A stretch of DNA of 64,000 nucleotides from Eublepharis macularius. Its lineage: Eukaryota > Chordata > Lepidosauria > Squamata > Eublepharidae. The notes under the pieces are model-generated. The model saw only the letters and a program-made list of their open reading frames with translations, searched no databases and was not told the DNA's origin. Shown in pieces: positions 21,797-34,900 of this stretch. The DNA lies in NCBI RefSeq assembly GCF_028583425.1, contig NC_072805.1, positions 20,470,001 through 20,534,000 of the forward strand, given 5' to 3'. Every line of letters starts with the position of its first letter. The stretch's first letter is position 1. Position numbers and translations under genes: made by a program.

Positions 21797-24723
21797 GTCA
21801 TTCCAGTCCCAGAGCCCTTCTGGCCCACCCAGGGGCCGTCATTCCAGTCAGGGGCCTGTCATTCCAGTCCCCGAGCCCTTCTGGCACACCCAGGGGCCGT
21901 CATTCCAGGAAGGGGCCTGTAATTCCAGTCCCCGCGCCCTTCTGGCACACCCAGGGCCCGTCATTCCAGGAAGGGGCCTGTCATTCCAGTCCCAGAGCCC
22001 TTCTGGCCCACCCATGGGCCGTCATTCCAGTCAGGGGCCTGTCATTCCAGTCCCAGAGCCCTTCTGTCACACCCAGGGCACTTCATTCCAGTCAGTGACC
22101 TGTCATTCCAGTCCTAGAGCCCTTCTGGCCCACCCAGGGGCCGTCATTCCAGTCAGGGGCCTGTCATTCCAGTCCCCGAGCCCTTCTGGCACACCCTGGG
22201 CCCGTCATTCCAGGAAGGGGCCTGTCATTCCAGTCCCAGAGCCCTTCTGGCACACCCAGGGGCCGTCATTCCAGCATGGGGCCTGTCATTCCAGTCCCAG
22301 AGCCCTTCTGGCACACCCAGGGGCCGTCATTCCAGCATGGGGCCTATCAATCCAGTCCCCAAGCCCTTCTGGCACACCCATGTGTCGTCATTCCAGTCTG
22401 GGGCCTGTCATTCCAGTCCCAGAGCCATTCTGGCACACCGAGGGCCCGTCATTCCAGTCAGGGGCCTGTCATTCCAGTCCCCGAGCCCTTCTGGCACACC
22501 CAGGGGCCGTCATTCCAGCATGGGGCCTGTTATTCCAGTCCCAGAGCCCTTCTGTCACACCCAGGGCCCTTCATTCCAGTCAGGGACCTGTCATTCCAGT
22601 CCCAGAGCCCTTCTGGCCCACCCAGGGGCCGTCATTCCAGTCAGGGGCCTGTCATTCCAGTCCCCGAGCCCTTCTGGCACACCCAGGGCCCGTCATTCCA
22701 GGAAGGGGCCTGTAATTCCAGTCCCCGCGCCCTTCTAGCACACCCAGGGCCCGTCATTCCAGGAAAGGGCCTGTCATTCCAGTCCCAGAGCCCTTCTGGC
22801 CCACCCATGGGCCGTCATTCCAGTCAGGGGCCTGTCATTCCAGTCCCAGAGCCCTTCTGTCACACCCAGGGCACTTCATTCCAGTCAGGGACCTGTCATT
22901 CCAGTCCCAGAGCCCTTCTGGCCCACCCAGGGGCCGTCATTCCAGTCAGGGGCCTGTCATTCCAGTCCCCGAGCCCTTCTGGCACACCCAGGGCCCGTCA
23001 TTCCAGGAAGGGGCCTGTAATTCCAGTCCCCGCGCCCTTCTGGCACACCCAGGGCCCGTCATTCCAGGAAGGGGCCTGTCATTCCAGTCCCAGAGCCCTT
23101 CTGGCCCACCCATGGGCCGTCATTCCAGTCAGGGGCCTGTCATTCCAGTCCCAGAGCCCTTCTGTCACACCCAGGGCACTTCATTCCAGTCAGGGACCTG
23201 TCATTCCAGTCCTAGAGCCCTTCTGGCCCACCCAGGGGCCGTCATTCCAGTCAGGGGCCTGTCATTCCAGTCCCCGAGCCCTTCTGGCACACCCAGGGCC
23301 CGTCATTCCAGGAAGGGGCCTGTCATTCCAGTCCCCAAGCCCTTCTCTCACACCCAGGGCCCTTCATTCCAGTCAGGGGCCTGTCATTCCAGTCCCAGAG
23401 CCCTTCTGGCACACCCAGGGGCCGTCATTCCAGCATGGGGCCTATCAATCCAGTCCCCAAGCCCTTCTTGCACACCCATGTGTCGTCATTCCAGTCTGGG
23501 GCCTGTCATTCCAGTCCCAGAGCCATTCTGGCACACCGAGGGCCCGTCATTCCAGTCAGGGGCCTGTCATTCCAGTCCCCGAGCCCTTCTGGCACACCCA
23601 GGGCCCGTCATTCCAGTCAGGGGCCTGTCATTCCAGTCCCCGAGCCCTTCTGGAACACCCAGGGGCTGTCATTCCAGCATGGGGCCTGTCAATCCAGAAC
23701 CCGAGCCCTTCTGGCACACCCAGGGGCCATCATTCCAGTCAGGGGCCTGTCATTCCAGTCTCAGCGCCCTTCTGTCACACCCAGGGCCCGTCATTCCAGT
23801 CAGGGGCCTTTCATTCCAGTCTCAGAGCCCTTCTCACACACCCAGGGGCCTTTATTCCAGTCAGGGGCCTGTCATTCCAGTCCCAGAGCCCTTCTGGCAC
23901 ACCCAGGGGCCGTCATTCCAGCATGAGGCCTGTCAATCCAGTCCACGAGCCCTTCTGGCACACCCAGGCGCTGTCATTACAGTCAGGGGCCTGTCATTCC
24001 AGTCCCCAAGCCCTTCTGGCACACCGAGGGCCCGTCATTCCAGTCAGGGGCCTGTCATTCCAGTCCCAGAGCCCTTCTGGCACACCCAGGGGCCATCATT
24101 CCAGTCATGGGCCTGTCATTCCAGTCCCCAAGCCCTTCTCTCACGCCCAGGTCCCTTCATTCCAGTCAGGGGCCTGTCATTCCAGTCCCAGAGCCCTTCT
24201 GGCACACCCAGGGCCCTTCATTCCAGTCAGGGGCCTGTCATTCCAGTCCCAGAGGCCTTCTGGCACACCCAGGGGCCGTCATTCCAGCATGGGGCCTATC
24301 AATCCAGTCCCCAAGCCCTTCTGGCACACCCAGGTGTTGTCATTCCAGTCTGGGGCCTGTCATTCCAGTCCCAGAGCCATTCTGGCACACCGAGGGCCCG
24401 TCATTCTAGTCAGGGGCCTGTCATTCCAGTCCCCGAGCCCTTCTGGCACACCGAGGGCCCGTCATTCCAGTCAGGGGCCTGTCATTCCAGTCCCTGAGCC
24501 CTTCTGGAACACCCAGGGGCCGTCATTCCAGCACGGGGCCTGTCAATCCAGTCCCCGAGCCCTTCTGGCACACCCAGGGGCCATCATTCCAGTCAGGGGC
24601 CTGTCATTCCAGTCCCCGAGCCCTTCTGTCACACTCAGGGCCGTCATTCCAGTCAGGGGCCTGTCATTCCAGTCTCAGCGCCCTTCTGTCACACCCAGGG
24701 CCCGTCATTCCAGTCAGGGGCCT
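21797..24723 (+). repeat. Higher-order block B of the 2,927-bp tandem duplication
   Basis: Second copy of the block at 18,870-21,796. The match fails just after 24,723, where the first copy continues into ...CCAGTCCCAGAGCC...GGCCCACCC and this one into CCAATCCCAGAGCC...GGCACACCC. Confidence 0.9.
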
Positions 24724-27479
24724 GTCATTCCAATCCCAGAGCCCTTCTGGCACACCCAGGGGCCGTCATTCCAGCATGGGGCCTGTCAATCCAGTCCCCA
24801 AGCCCTTCTGGCACACCCAGGTGTCGTCATTCCAGTCTGGGGCCTGTCATTCCAGTCCCAGAGCCCTTCTGGCACACCAAGGGCCTGTCATTCCAGTCAG
24901 GGGCCTGTCATTCCAGTCCACGAGCCCTTCTGGCACACCCAGGCGCCGTCATTACAGTCAGGGGCCTGTCATTCCAGTCCCAGAGCCCTTCTGGCACACC
25001 CAGGTGCCGTCATTACAGTCAGGGGCCTGTCATTCCAGTCCCAGAGCCCTTCTGGCACACCCAGGGGCCATCAATCCAGTCATGGGCCTGTCATTCCAGT
25101 CCCCAAGCACTTCTCTCACACCCAGGGACCTTCATTCCAGTCAAGGGCCTGTCATTCCAGTCCCAGAGCCCTTCTGGCACACCCAGGGCCCTTCATTCCA
25201 GTCAGGGGCCTGTCATTCCAGTCCCAGAGCCCTTCTGTCACACTCAGGGCCGTCATTCCAGTCCCCGAGCCCTTCTGTCACACTCAGGGCCGTCATTCCA
25301 GTCAGGGGCCTGTCATTCCAGTCTCAGCGCCCTTCTGTCACACCCAGGGCCCATCATTCCAGTCAGGGGCCTGTCATTCCAGTCCCAGAGCCCTTCTGGC
25401 ACACCCAGGGGCCGTCATTCCAGCATGGGGCCTATCAATCCAGTTCCCAAGCCCTTCTGGCACACCCAGGTGTCGTCATTCCAGTCTGGGTCCAGTCATT
25501 CCAGTCCCAGAGCCATTCTGGCACACCGAGGGCCCGTCATTCCAGTCAGGGGCCTGTCATTCCAGTCCCCGAGCCCTTCTGGCACACCCAGGGCCCGTCA
25601 TTCCATTCAGGGGCCTGTCATTCCAGTCCCCGAGCCCTTCTGGAACACCCAGGGGCCGTCGTTCCAGCATGGGGCCTGTCAATCCAGTCCCCGAGCCCTT
25701 CTGGCACACCCAGGGGCCATCATTCCAGTCAGGGGCCTGTCATTCCAGTCCCCGAGCCCTTCTGTCACACCCAGGGCCCGTCATTCCAGTCAGGGGCCTT
25801 TCATTCCAGTCTCAGCGCCCTTCTCACACACCCAGGGGCCTTTATTCCAGTCAGGGGCCTGTCATTCCAGTCCCAGAGCCCTTCTGGCACACCCAGGGGC
25901 CGTCATTCCAGCATGGGGCCTGTCAATCCAGTCCCCAAGCCCTTCTGGCACACCCAGGGGCCGTCATTCCAGTCAGGGGCCTGTCATTTCAGTCCCAGAG
26001 CCCTTCTGGCACACTCAGGGCCCTTCATTCCAGTCAGGGGCCTGTCATTCCAGTCCCAGAGCCCTTCTGGCACACCCAGTGACCGTTATTCAAGTCTGGG
26101 GCCTGTCATTCCAGTCCCACAGCCCTTCTGGCACACCCAGGGACCATCATTCCAGTCAAGGGCCTGTCATTCCAGTCCCAGAGCCCTTCTGGCACCCCCA
26201 GAGGCCGTCATTCCAGCATGGGGCCTGTCATTCCAGTCTCCGAACCTTTCTGTCACACCCAGGGCCCATCATTTCAGTCAGGGGGCTGTCATTCCAGTCC
26301 CAGAGCCCTTCCGGCAACCCCAGAGCCCGTCATTACAGCATGGGGCCTGTCATTCCAGTCCTCGAGCCCTTCTGTCACACCCAGGGCCCGTCATTCCAGT
26401 CAGGGGCCTGTGATTCCAGTCCCAGAGCCCTTCTGTCAAACCCAGGGTCCGTCATTCCAGCATAGAGCCTGTCATTCCAGAACCACAGCCCATCTGTCAC
26501 ACCCAGGGATCGTCATTCTAGTCAGCGGCCTGTCATTCCAGTCCCAGAGCCCTTCTGGCTCACCCAGGGCCCGTCATTCCAGTCAGGGGCCTGTCATTCC
26601 AGTCCCCAACCCCTTCTGGCACACCCAGGGGCCGTCATTCCAGTCTGGGGCCTGTCATTCCAGTCCCAGAGCCCTTCTGGCACACCCAGGGGCCGTCATT
26701 CCAGCATGGGGCCTGTCAATCCAGTCCCCAAGCCCTTCTGGCACACTCAGGGGCCGGCATTCCAGTCTGGGGCCTGTCATTCCAGTCCCAGAGCCCTTCT
26801 GGCACGCCCAGGGACCATCATTCCAATCAGGGGCCTGTCATTCCAGTCCCAGAGCCCTTCTGGCACCCCCAGAGGCCGTCATTCCAGCATGGGGCCTGTC
26901 ATTCCTGTCCCTGAGACCTTCTGGCACACCCAGGGGCCGTCATTCCAGCATGGGGCCTGTCAATCCAGTCCCCTAGCCCTTCTGGCACACTCAGGGGCCG
27001 GCATTCCAGTCAGGGGCCTGTCATTCCAGTCCCAGAGCCCTTCTGGCACGCCCAGGGACCATCATTCCAGTCAGGGGCCTGTCATTCCAGTCCCCGAGCC
27101 CTTCTGGCACACCCAGGGGCCGTCATTCCAGTCAGGGGCCTGTCATTCCAGTCCCAGAGCCCTTCTGGCACACCCAGGGACCATCTTTCCAGTCAGGGGC
27201 CTGTCATTCCAGTCCCCGAGCCCTTCTGTCACACCCAGGGCCCGTCATTCCAGTCAGGGGCCTGTCATTCCAGTTCCCGAGCCCTTCTGGCACACCCAGG
27301 GCCCTTCATTCCAGTCAGGGGCCTGTCATTCCAGTCCCCGAGCCCTTCTGTCACACCCAGGTGCTGTCATTACAGTCAGGGGCCTGTCATTCCAGTCCTC
27401 GAGCCCTTCTGGCACACCGGAGGGCCCGTCATTCCAGTCAGGGGCCTGTCATTCCAGTCCCAGAGCCCGTCTGGCACAC

Positions 27480-28930
27480 CCAGGGGCCATCATTCCAGTC
27501 ATGGGCCTGTCATTCCAGTCCCCAAGCCCTTCTCTCACACCCAGGGCCCTTCATTCCAGTCAGGAACCTGTCATTCCAGTCCAGAGCCCTTCTGGCAACC
27601 CAGGGCCCTTCATTCCAGTCAGGGGCCTTTCATTCCAGTCCCAGAGCCCTTCTGGCACACCCAGGGGCCGTCATTCCAGTCAGGGGCCTGTCATTCCAGT
27701 CCCAGAGCCGTTCTGGCACACCCAGGGGCCATCATTCCAGTCATGGGCCTGTCATTCCAGTCCCCAAGCCCTTCTCTCACACCCAGGGCCCTTCATTCCA
27801 CTCAGGGGCCTGTCATTCCAGTCCCAGAGCCCTTCTGGCAAAACCCAGGGCCCTTCATTCCAGTCAGGGGCCTGTCATTCCAGTCCCAGAGCCCTTCTGG
27901 CACACCCAGGGGCCGTCATTCCAGTCCCAGAGCCCTTCTGGCAAAACCCAGGGCCCTTCATTCCAGTCAGGGGCCTGTCAATCCAGTCCCCAAGCCCTTC
28001 TGGCACACCCAGGTGTCGTCATTCCAGTCTGGGGCCTGTCATTCCAGTCCCAGAGCCATTCTGGCACACCGAGGGCCCGTCATTCCAGTCAGGGGCCTGT
28101 CATTCCAGTCCCAGAGCCCTTCTGGCACACCCAGGGGCCGTCATTCCAGTCAGGGGCCTGTCATTCCAGTCCCAGAGCCCTTCTGGCACACCCAGGGGCC
28201 ATCATTCCAGTCATGGGCCTGTCATTCCAGTCCCCAAGCCCTTCTCTCACACCCAGGGCCCTTCATTCCACTCAGGGGCCTGTCATTCCAGTCCCAGAGC
28301 CCTTCTGGCAAAACCCAGGGCCCTTCATTCCAGTCAGGGGCCTGTCATTCCAGTCCCAGAGCCCTTCTGGCACACCCAGGGGCCGTCATTCCAGTCCCAG
28401 AGCCCTTCTGGCAAAACCCAGGGCCCTTCATTCCAGTCAGGGGGCCTGTCAATCCAGTCCCCAAGCCCTTCTGGCACACCCAGGTGTCGTCATTCCAGTC
28501 TGGGGCCTGTCATTCCAGTCCCAGAGCCATTCTGGCACACCGAGGGCCCGTCATTCCAGTCAGGGGCCTGTCATTCCAGTCCCAGAGCCCTTTTGGCACA
28601 CCCAGGGGCCGTCATTCCAGTCAGGGGGCCTGTCATTCAGTCCCAGAGCCCTTCTGGCACACCCAGGGGCCATCATTCCAGTCATGGGCCTGTCATTCCA
28701 GTCCCCAAGCCTTCTCTCACACCCAGGCCCTTCATTCCACTCAGGGGGCCTGTCATTCCAGTCCCAGAGCCCTTCTGGCAAAACCCAGGGCCCTTCATTC
28801 CAGTCAGGGGCCTGTCATTCCAGTCCCAGAGCCCTTCTGGCACACCCAGGGGCCGTCATTCCAGTCCCACAGCCCTTCTGGCAAAACCCAGGGCCCTTCA
28901 TTCCAGTCAGGGGCCTGTCAATCCAGTCCC
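27480..28930 (+). repeat. 470-bp higher-order repeat, 3 copies
   Basis: The rare variants CATTCCACTCAGG and GGCAAAACCCAGGG recur together; the GGCA of the first GGCAAAACCC lies at 27,837, 28,307 and 28,777, exactly 470 bp apart. 470 is not a multiple of 61 because each copy contains a unit that lacks its short half. The third copy carries several single-base indels that the first two lack. Confidence 0.8.
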
Positions 28931-31900
28931 CAAGCCCTTCTGGCACACCCAGGTGTCGTCATTCCAGTTCTGGGTGCCTGTCATTCCAGTCCCAGAGCCA
29001 TTCTGGCACACCGAGGGCCCGTCATTCCAGTCAGGGGCCTGTCATTCCAGGTCCCCGAGCCCTTCTGGCACACCCAGGGGCCCGTCATTCCAGTCAGGGG
29101 CCTGTCATTCCAGTCCCCGAGCCCTTCTGGAACACCCAGGGGCCGTCATTCCAGCATGGGGCCTGTCAATCCAGTCCCCGAGCCTTTCTGTCACACCCAG
29201 GGGCCGTCATTCCAGTCATGGGCCTGTCATTCCAGTCTCAGCGCCCTTCTGTCACACCCAGTGCCCGTCATTCCAGTCAGGGGCCTTTCATTCCAGTCTC
29301 AGCGCCCTTCTCACACACCCAGGGGCCTTTATTCCAGTCAGGGGCCTGTCATTCCAGTCCCAGAGCCCTTCTGGCACACCCAGGGCCCTTCATTCCAGTC
29401 AGCGGCCTGTCATTCCAGTCCCAGAGCCCTTCTGGCACACCCAGGGGCCGTCATTCCAGCATGGGGCCTGTCAAACCAGTCCCCAAGCCCTTCTGGCACA
29501 CCCAGGTGTCGTCATTCCAGTCTGGGGCCTGTCATTCCAGTCCCAGAGCCCTTCTGGCACACCGAGGGCCCGTCATTCCAGTCTGGGGCCTGTCATTCCA
29601 GTCCCAGAGCCCTTCTGGCCCACCCAGGGGGCCGTCATTCCAGTCAGGGGCCTGTCATTCCAGTCCCCGAGCCCTTCTGGCACACCCAGGGCCCGTCATT
29701 CCAGGAAGGGGCCTGTAATTCCAGTCCCCGCGCCCTTCTGGCACACCCAGGGCCCGTCATTCTAGGAAGGGGCCTGTCATTCCAGTCCCAGAGCCCTTCT
29801 GGCCCACCCATAGGCCGTCATTCCAGTCAGGGGCCTGTCATTCCAGTCCCAGAGCCCTTCTGTCACACCCAGGACACTTCATTCCAGTCAGGGACCTGTC
29901 ATTCCAGTCCCAGAGCCTTCTGGCCCACCAGGGGCCGTCATTCCAGCATCGGGCCTGTCATTCCAGTCCCCGAGCCCTTCTGGCACACCCAGGGCCCGTC
30001 ATTCCAGTCAGGGGCCTGTCATTCCAGTCCCCGACGCCTTCTGTCACACACAGGGCCCGTCATTCCAGTCAGGGGCCTGTCATTCCAGTCCCAGAGCCCT
30101 TCTGTCACACCCAGGGTCGTCATTCCATCATAGAGTCTCTCATTCCAGTCCCAGAGCCCTTCTGGCACACCCAGGGGTCGTCATTCCAGCATGGGGGCCT
30201 GTCATTCCAGTCCCCGAGCCCTTCTGGCACACCATGGCCCGTCATTCCAGTCAGGGGCCTGTCATTCCAGTCCCCGAGCCCTTCTGGCACACCCAGGGGC
30301 CGTCATTCCAGTCTGGGACTGTCATTCCAGTCCCAGAGCCCTTCTGTCACACCCAGGGCCCGTCATTCCAGTCAGGGCCTTTCATTCCAGTCTCAGCGCC
30401 CCTTCTCACACACCCAGGGGCCTTTATTCCAGTCAGGGGCCTGTCATTCCAGTCCCAGAGCCCTTCTGGCACACCCAGGGCCCTTCATTCCAGTCAGCGG
30501 CCTGTCATTCCAGTCCCAGAGCCCTTCTGCACACCCAGGGCCGTCCTTCCAGCATGGGGGCCTCTCAAACCAGTCCCCAAGCCCTTCTGGCACACCCAGG
30601 TGTCGTCATTCCAGTCTGGGGCCTGTCATTCCAGTCCCAGAGCCCTTCTGGCACACCCGAGGGCCCGTCATTCAGTCAGGGGCCTGTCATTCCAGTCCCC
30701 GAGCCCTTCTGGCACACCCAGGGGCCATAATTCCAGCATGGGGCCTGTCAATCCAGTCCCCGAGCCCTTCTGTCACACCAGGGGCCGTCATTCCAGTCAT
30801 GGGCCTGTCATTCCAGTCTCAGCGCCCTTCTGTCACACCCAGGCCCGTCATTCCAGTCAGGGGCCTTTCATTCCAGTCTCAGCGCTCTTCTCACACACCC
30901 AGGGGCCTTTATTCCAGTCAGGGGCCTGTCATTCCAGTCCCAGAGCCCTTCTGGCACACCCAGGGCCCTTCATTCCAGTCAGCGGCCTGTCATTCCAGTC
31001 CCAGAGCCCTTCTGGCACACCCAGGGGCCGTCATTCCAGCATGGGGCCTGTCAAACCAGTCCCCAAGCCCTTCTGGCACACCCAGGTGTTGTCATTCCAG
31101 TCTGGGGCCTGTCATTCCAGTTCCAGAGCCCTTCTGGCACACCGAGGGCCCGTCATTCCAGTCAGGGGCCTGTCATTCCAGTCCCCGAGCCCTTCTGGCA
31201 CACCCAGGGGCCATAATTCCAGCATGGGGCCTGTCAATCCAGTCCCCGAGCCCTTCTGTCACACCCAGGGGCCGTCATTCCAGTCATGGGCCTGTCATTC
31301 CAGTCTCAGCGCCCTTCTGTCACACCCAGGGCGCGTCATTCCAGTCAGGGGCCTTTCATTCCAGTCTCAGCGCCCTTCTCACACACCCAGGGGCCTTTAT
31401 TCCAGTCAGGGGCCTGTCATTCCAGTCCCAGAGCCCTTCTGGCACACCCAGGGCCCTTCATTCCAGTCAGCGGCCTGTCATTCCAGTCCCAGAGCCCTTC
31501 TGGCACACCCAGGGGGCCGTCATTCCAGCATGGGGCCTGTCAAACCAGTCCCCAAGCCCTTCTGGCACACCCAGGTGTTGTCATTCCAGTCTGGGGGCCT
31601 GTCATTCCAGTCCCAGAGCCCTTCTGGCACACCGAGGGCCCGTCATTCCAGTCTGGGGCCTGTCATTCCAGTCCCCGAGCCCTTCTGGCACACCCAGGGG
31701 CCATAATTCCAGCATGGGGCCTGTCAATCCAGTCCCCCAAGCCCTTCTGGCACACCCAGGGGCCGTCATTCCAGAATGGGGCTTGTCATTCCAGTCCCAG
31801 AGCCCTTCTGGCACCCCCAGAGGCCGTCATTCCAGCATCGGGCCTGTCATTCCAGTCCCCGAGCCCTTCTGTCACACCCAGGGCCCGTCATTCCAGTCAG

Positions 31901-34900
31901 GGGCCTGTCATTCCAGTCCCGAGCCCTTCTGTCACACCCAGGGTTTGTCATTCCAGTCCCAGAGCCCTTCTGTCACACCCAGGGTCCATCATTCCATCAT
32001 AGAGTCTGTCATTCCAGTCCCCGAGCCCTTCTGGCACACCTAGGGGCCATAATTCCAGCATGGGGCCTGTCAATCCAGTCCCCAAGCCCTTCTGGCACAC
32101 CCAGGGGCCGTCATTCCAGCATGGGGCTTTCCTTTCCAGTCCCAGAGCCCTTCTGGCATACCCAGTGGCCGTTATTCCAGCCTGGGGCCCTGTCATTCCA
32201 GTCCCAGAGCCCTTCTGGCAGCCCCAGAGGCCATCATTCCAGCATCGGGCCTGTCATTCCAGTCCCCAAGCCCTTCTGTCACACCCAGGGCCCGTCATTC
32301 CAGTCAGGGGCCTGTCGTTCCAGTCCCAGAGCCCTGCTGGCACCCCCAGAGGCCGTCATTCCAGCATCGGGCCTGTCATTCCAGTCCCCGAGCCCTTCTG
32401 TCACACCCAGGGCCCGTCATTCCAGCATGGGGCTTGTCATTCCAGTCCCAGAGCCCTTCTGGCACACCCAGTGGCCGTTATTCCAGCCTGGGGCCCTGTC
32501 ATTCCAGTCCCAGAGCCCTTCTGGCACCCCCAGAGGCCATCATTCCAGCATCGGGCCTGTCATTCCAGTCCCCAAGCCCTTCTGTCACACCCAGGGCCCG
32601 TCATTCCAGTCAGGGGCCTGTCGTTCCAGTCCCAGAGCCCTGCTGGCACCCCCCAGAGGCCGTCATTCCAGCATCGGGCCTGTCATTCCAGTCCCCGAGC
32701 CCTTCTGTCACACCCAGGGCCCGTCATTCCAGTCAGGGGCCTGTCATTCCAGTCCCCGAGCCCTTCTGTCACACACAGGGCCCGTCATTCCAGTCAGGGG
32801 CCTGTCATTCCAGTCCCAGAGCCCTTCTGTCACACCCAGGTCCGTCATTCCATCATAGAGTACTGTCATTCCAGTCCCAGAGCCCTTCTGGCACACCCAG
32901 GGGTCGTCATTCCAGCATGGGGCCTGTCATTCCAGTCCCCGAGCCCTTCTGGCACACCCATGGCCCGTCATTCCAGTCAGGGGCCTGTCATTCCAGTCCC
33001 CGAGCCCTTCTGGCACACCCAGGGGCCGTCATTCCAGTCTGGGGACTGTCATTCCAGTCCCAGAGCCCTTCTGTCACACCCAGGGCCCGTCATTCCAGTC
33101 AGGGGCCTTTCATTCCAGTCTCAGCGCCCTTCTCACACACCCAGGGGCCTTTATTCCAGTCAGGGGCCTGTCATTCCAGTCCCAGAGCCCTTCTGGCACA
33201 CCCAGGGCCCTTCATTCCAGTCAGCGGCCTGTCATTCCAGTCCCAGAGCCCTTCTGGCACACCCAGGGGCCATAATTCCAGCATGGGGCCTGTCAATCCA
33301 GTCCCCAAGCCCTTCTGGCACACCCAGGGGCCGTCATTCCAGAATGGGGCTTGTCATTCCAGTCCAGAGCCCTTCTGGCACCCCAGAGGCCGTCATTCCA
33401 GCATCGGGCCTGTCATTCCAGTCCCTGAGCCCTTCTGTCACACCCAGGGCCCCGTCATTCCAGTCAGGGGCCTGTCATTCCAGTCCCCGAGCCCTTCTGT
33501 CACACCCAGGGTTTGTCATTCCAGTCCCAGAGCCCTTCTGTCACACCCAGGGTCCATCATTCCATCATAGAGTCTGTCATTCCAGTCCCCGAGCCCTTCT
33601 GGCACACCCAGGGGCCATAATTCCAGCATGGGGCCTGTCAATCCAGTCCCCAAGCCCTTCTGGCACACCCAGGGGCCGTCATTCCAGCATGGGGCTTTCC
33701 TTTCCAGTCCCAGAGCCCTTCTGGCACACCCAGTGGCCGTTATTCCAGCCTGGGGCCTGTCATTCCAGTCCCAGAGCCCTTCTGGCAGCCCCAGAGGCCA
33801 TCATTCCAGCATCGGGCCTGTCATTCCAGTCCCCAAGCCCTTCTGTCACACCCAGGGCCCGTCATTCCAGTCAGGGGCCTGTCGTTCCAGTCCCAGAGCC
33901 CTGCTGGCACCCCCAGAGGCCGTCATTCCAGCATCGGGCCTGTCATTCCAGTCCCCGAGCCCTTCTGTCACACCCAGGGCCCGTCATTCCAGCATGGGGC
34001 TTGTCATTCCAGTCCCAGAGCCCTTCTGGCACACCCAGTGGCCGTTATTCCAGCCTGGGGCCTGTCATTCCAGTCCCAGAGCCCTTCTGGCACCCCCAGA
34101 GGCCATCATTCCAGCATCGGGCCTGTCATTCCAGTCCCCAAGCCCTTCTGTCACACCCAGGGCCCGTCATTCCAGTCAGGGGCCTGTCGTTCCAGTCCCA
34201 GAGCCCTGCTGGCACCCCCAGAGGCCGTCATTCCAGCATCGGGCCTGTCATTCCAGTCCCCGAGCCCTTCTGTCACACCCAGGGCCCGTCATTCCAGTCA
34301 GGGGCCTGTCATTCCAGTCCCCGAGCCCTTCTGTCACACACAGGGCCCGTCATTCCAGTCAGGGGCCTGTCATTCCAGTCCCAGAGCCCTTCTGTCACAC
34401 CCAGGGTCCGTCATTCCATCATAGAGTCTGTCATTCCAGTCCCAGAGCCCTTCTGGCACACCCAGGGGTCGTCATTCCAGCATGGGGCCTGTCATTCCAG
34501 TCCCCGAGCCCTTCTGGCACACCCATGGCCCGTCATTCCAGTCAGGGGCCTGTCATTCCAGTCCCCGAGCCCTTCTGGCACACCCAGGGGCCGTCATTCC
34601 AGTCTGGGGACTGTCATTCCAGTCCCAGAGCCCTTCTGTCACACCCAGGGCCCGTCATTCCAGTCAGGGGCCTTTCATTCCAGTCTCAGCGCCCTTCTCA
34701 CACACCCAGGGGCCTTTATTCCAGTCAGGGGCCTGTCATTCCAGTCCCAGAGCCCTTCTGGCACACCCAGGGCCCTTCATTCCAGTCAGCGGCCTGTCAT
34801 TCCAGTCCCAGAGCCCTTCTGGCACACCCAGGGGCCGTCATTCCAGCATGGGGCCTGTCAAACCAGTCACCAAGCCCTTCTGGCACACCCAGGTGTCGTC

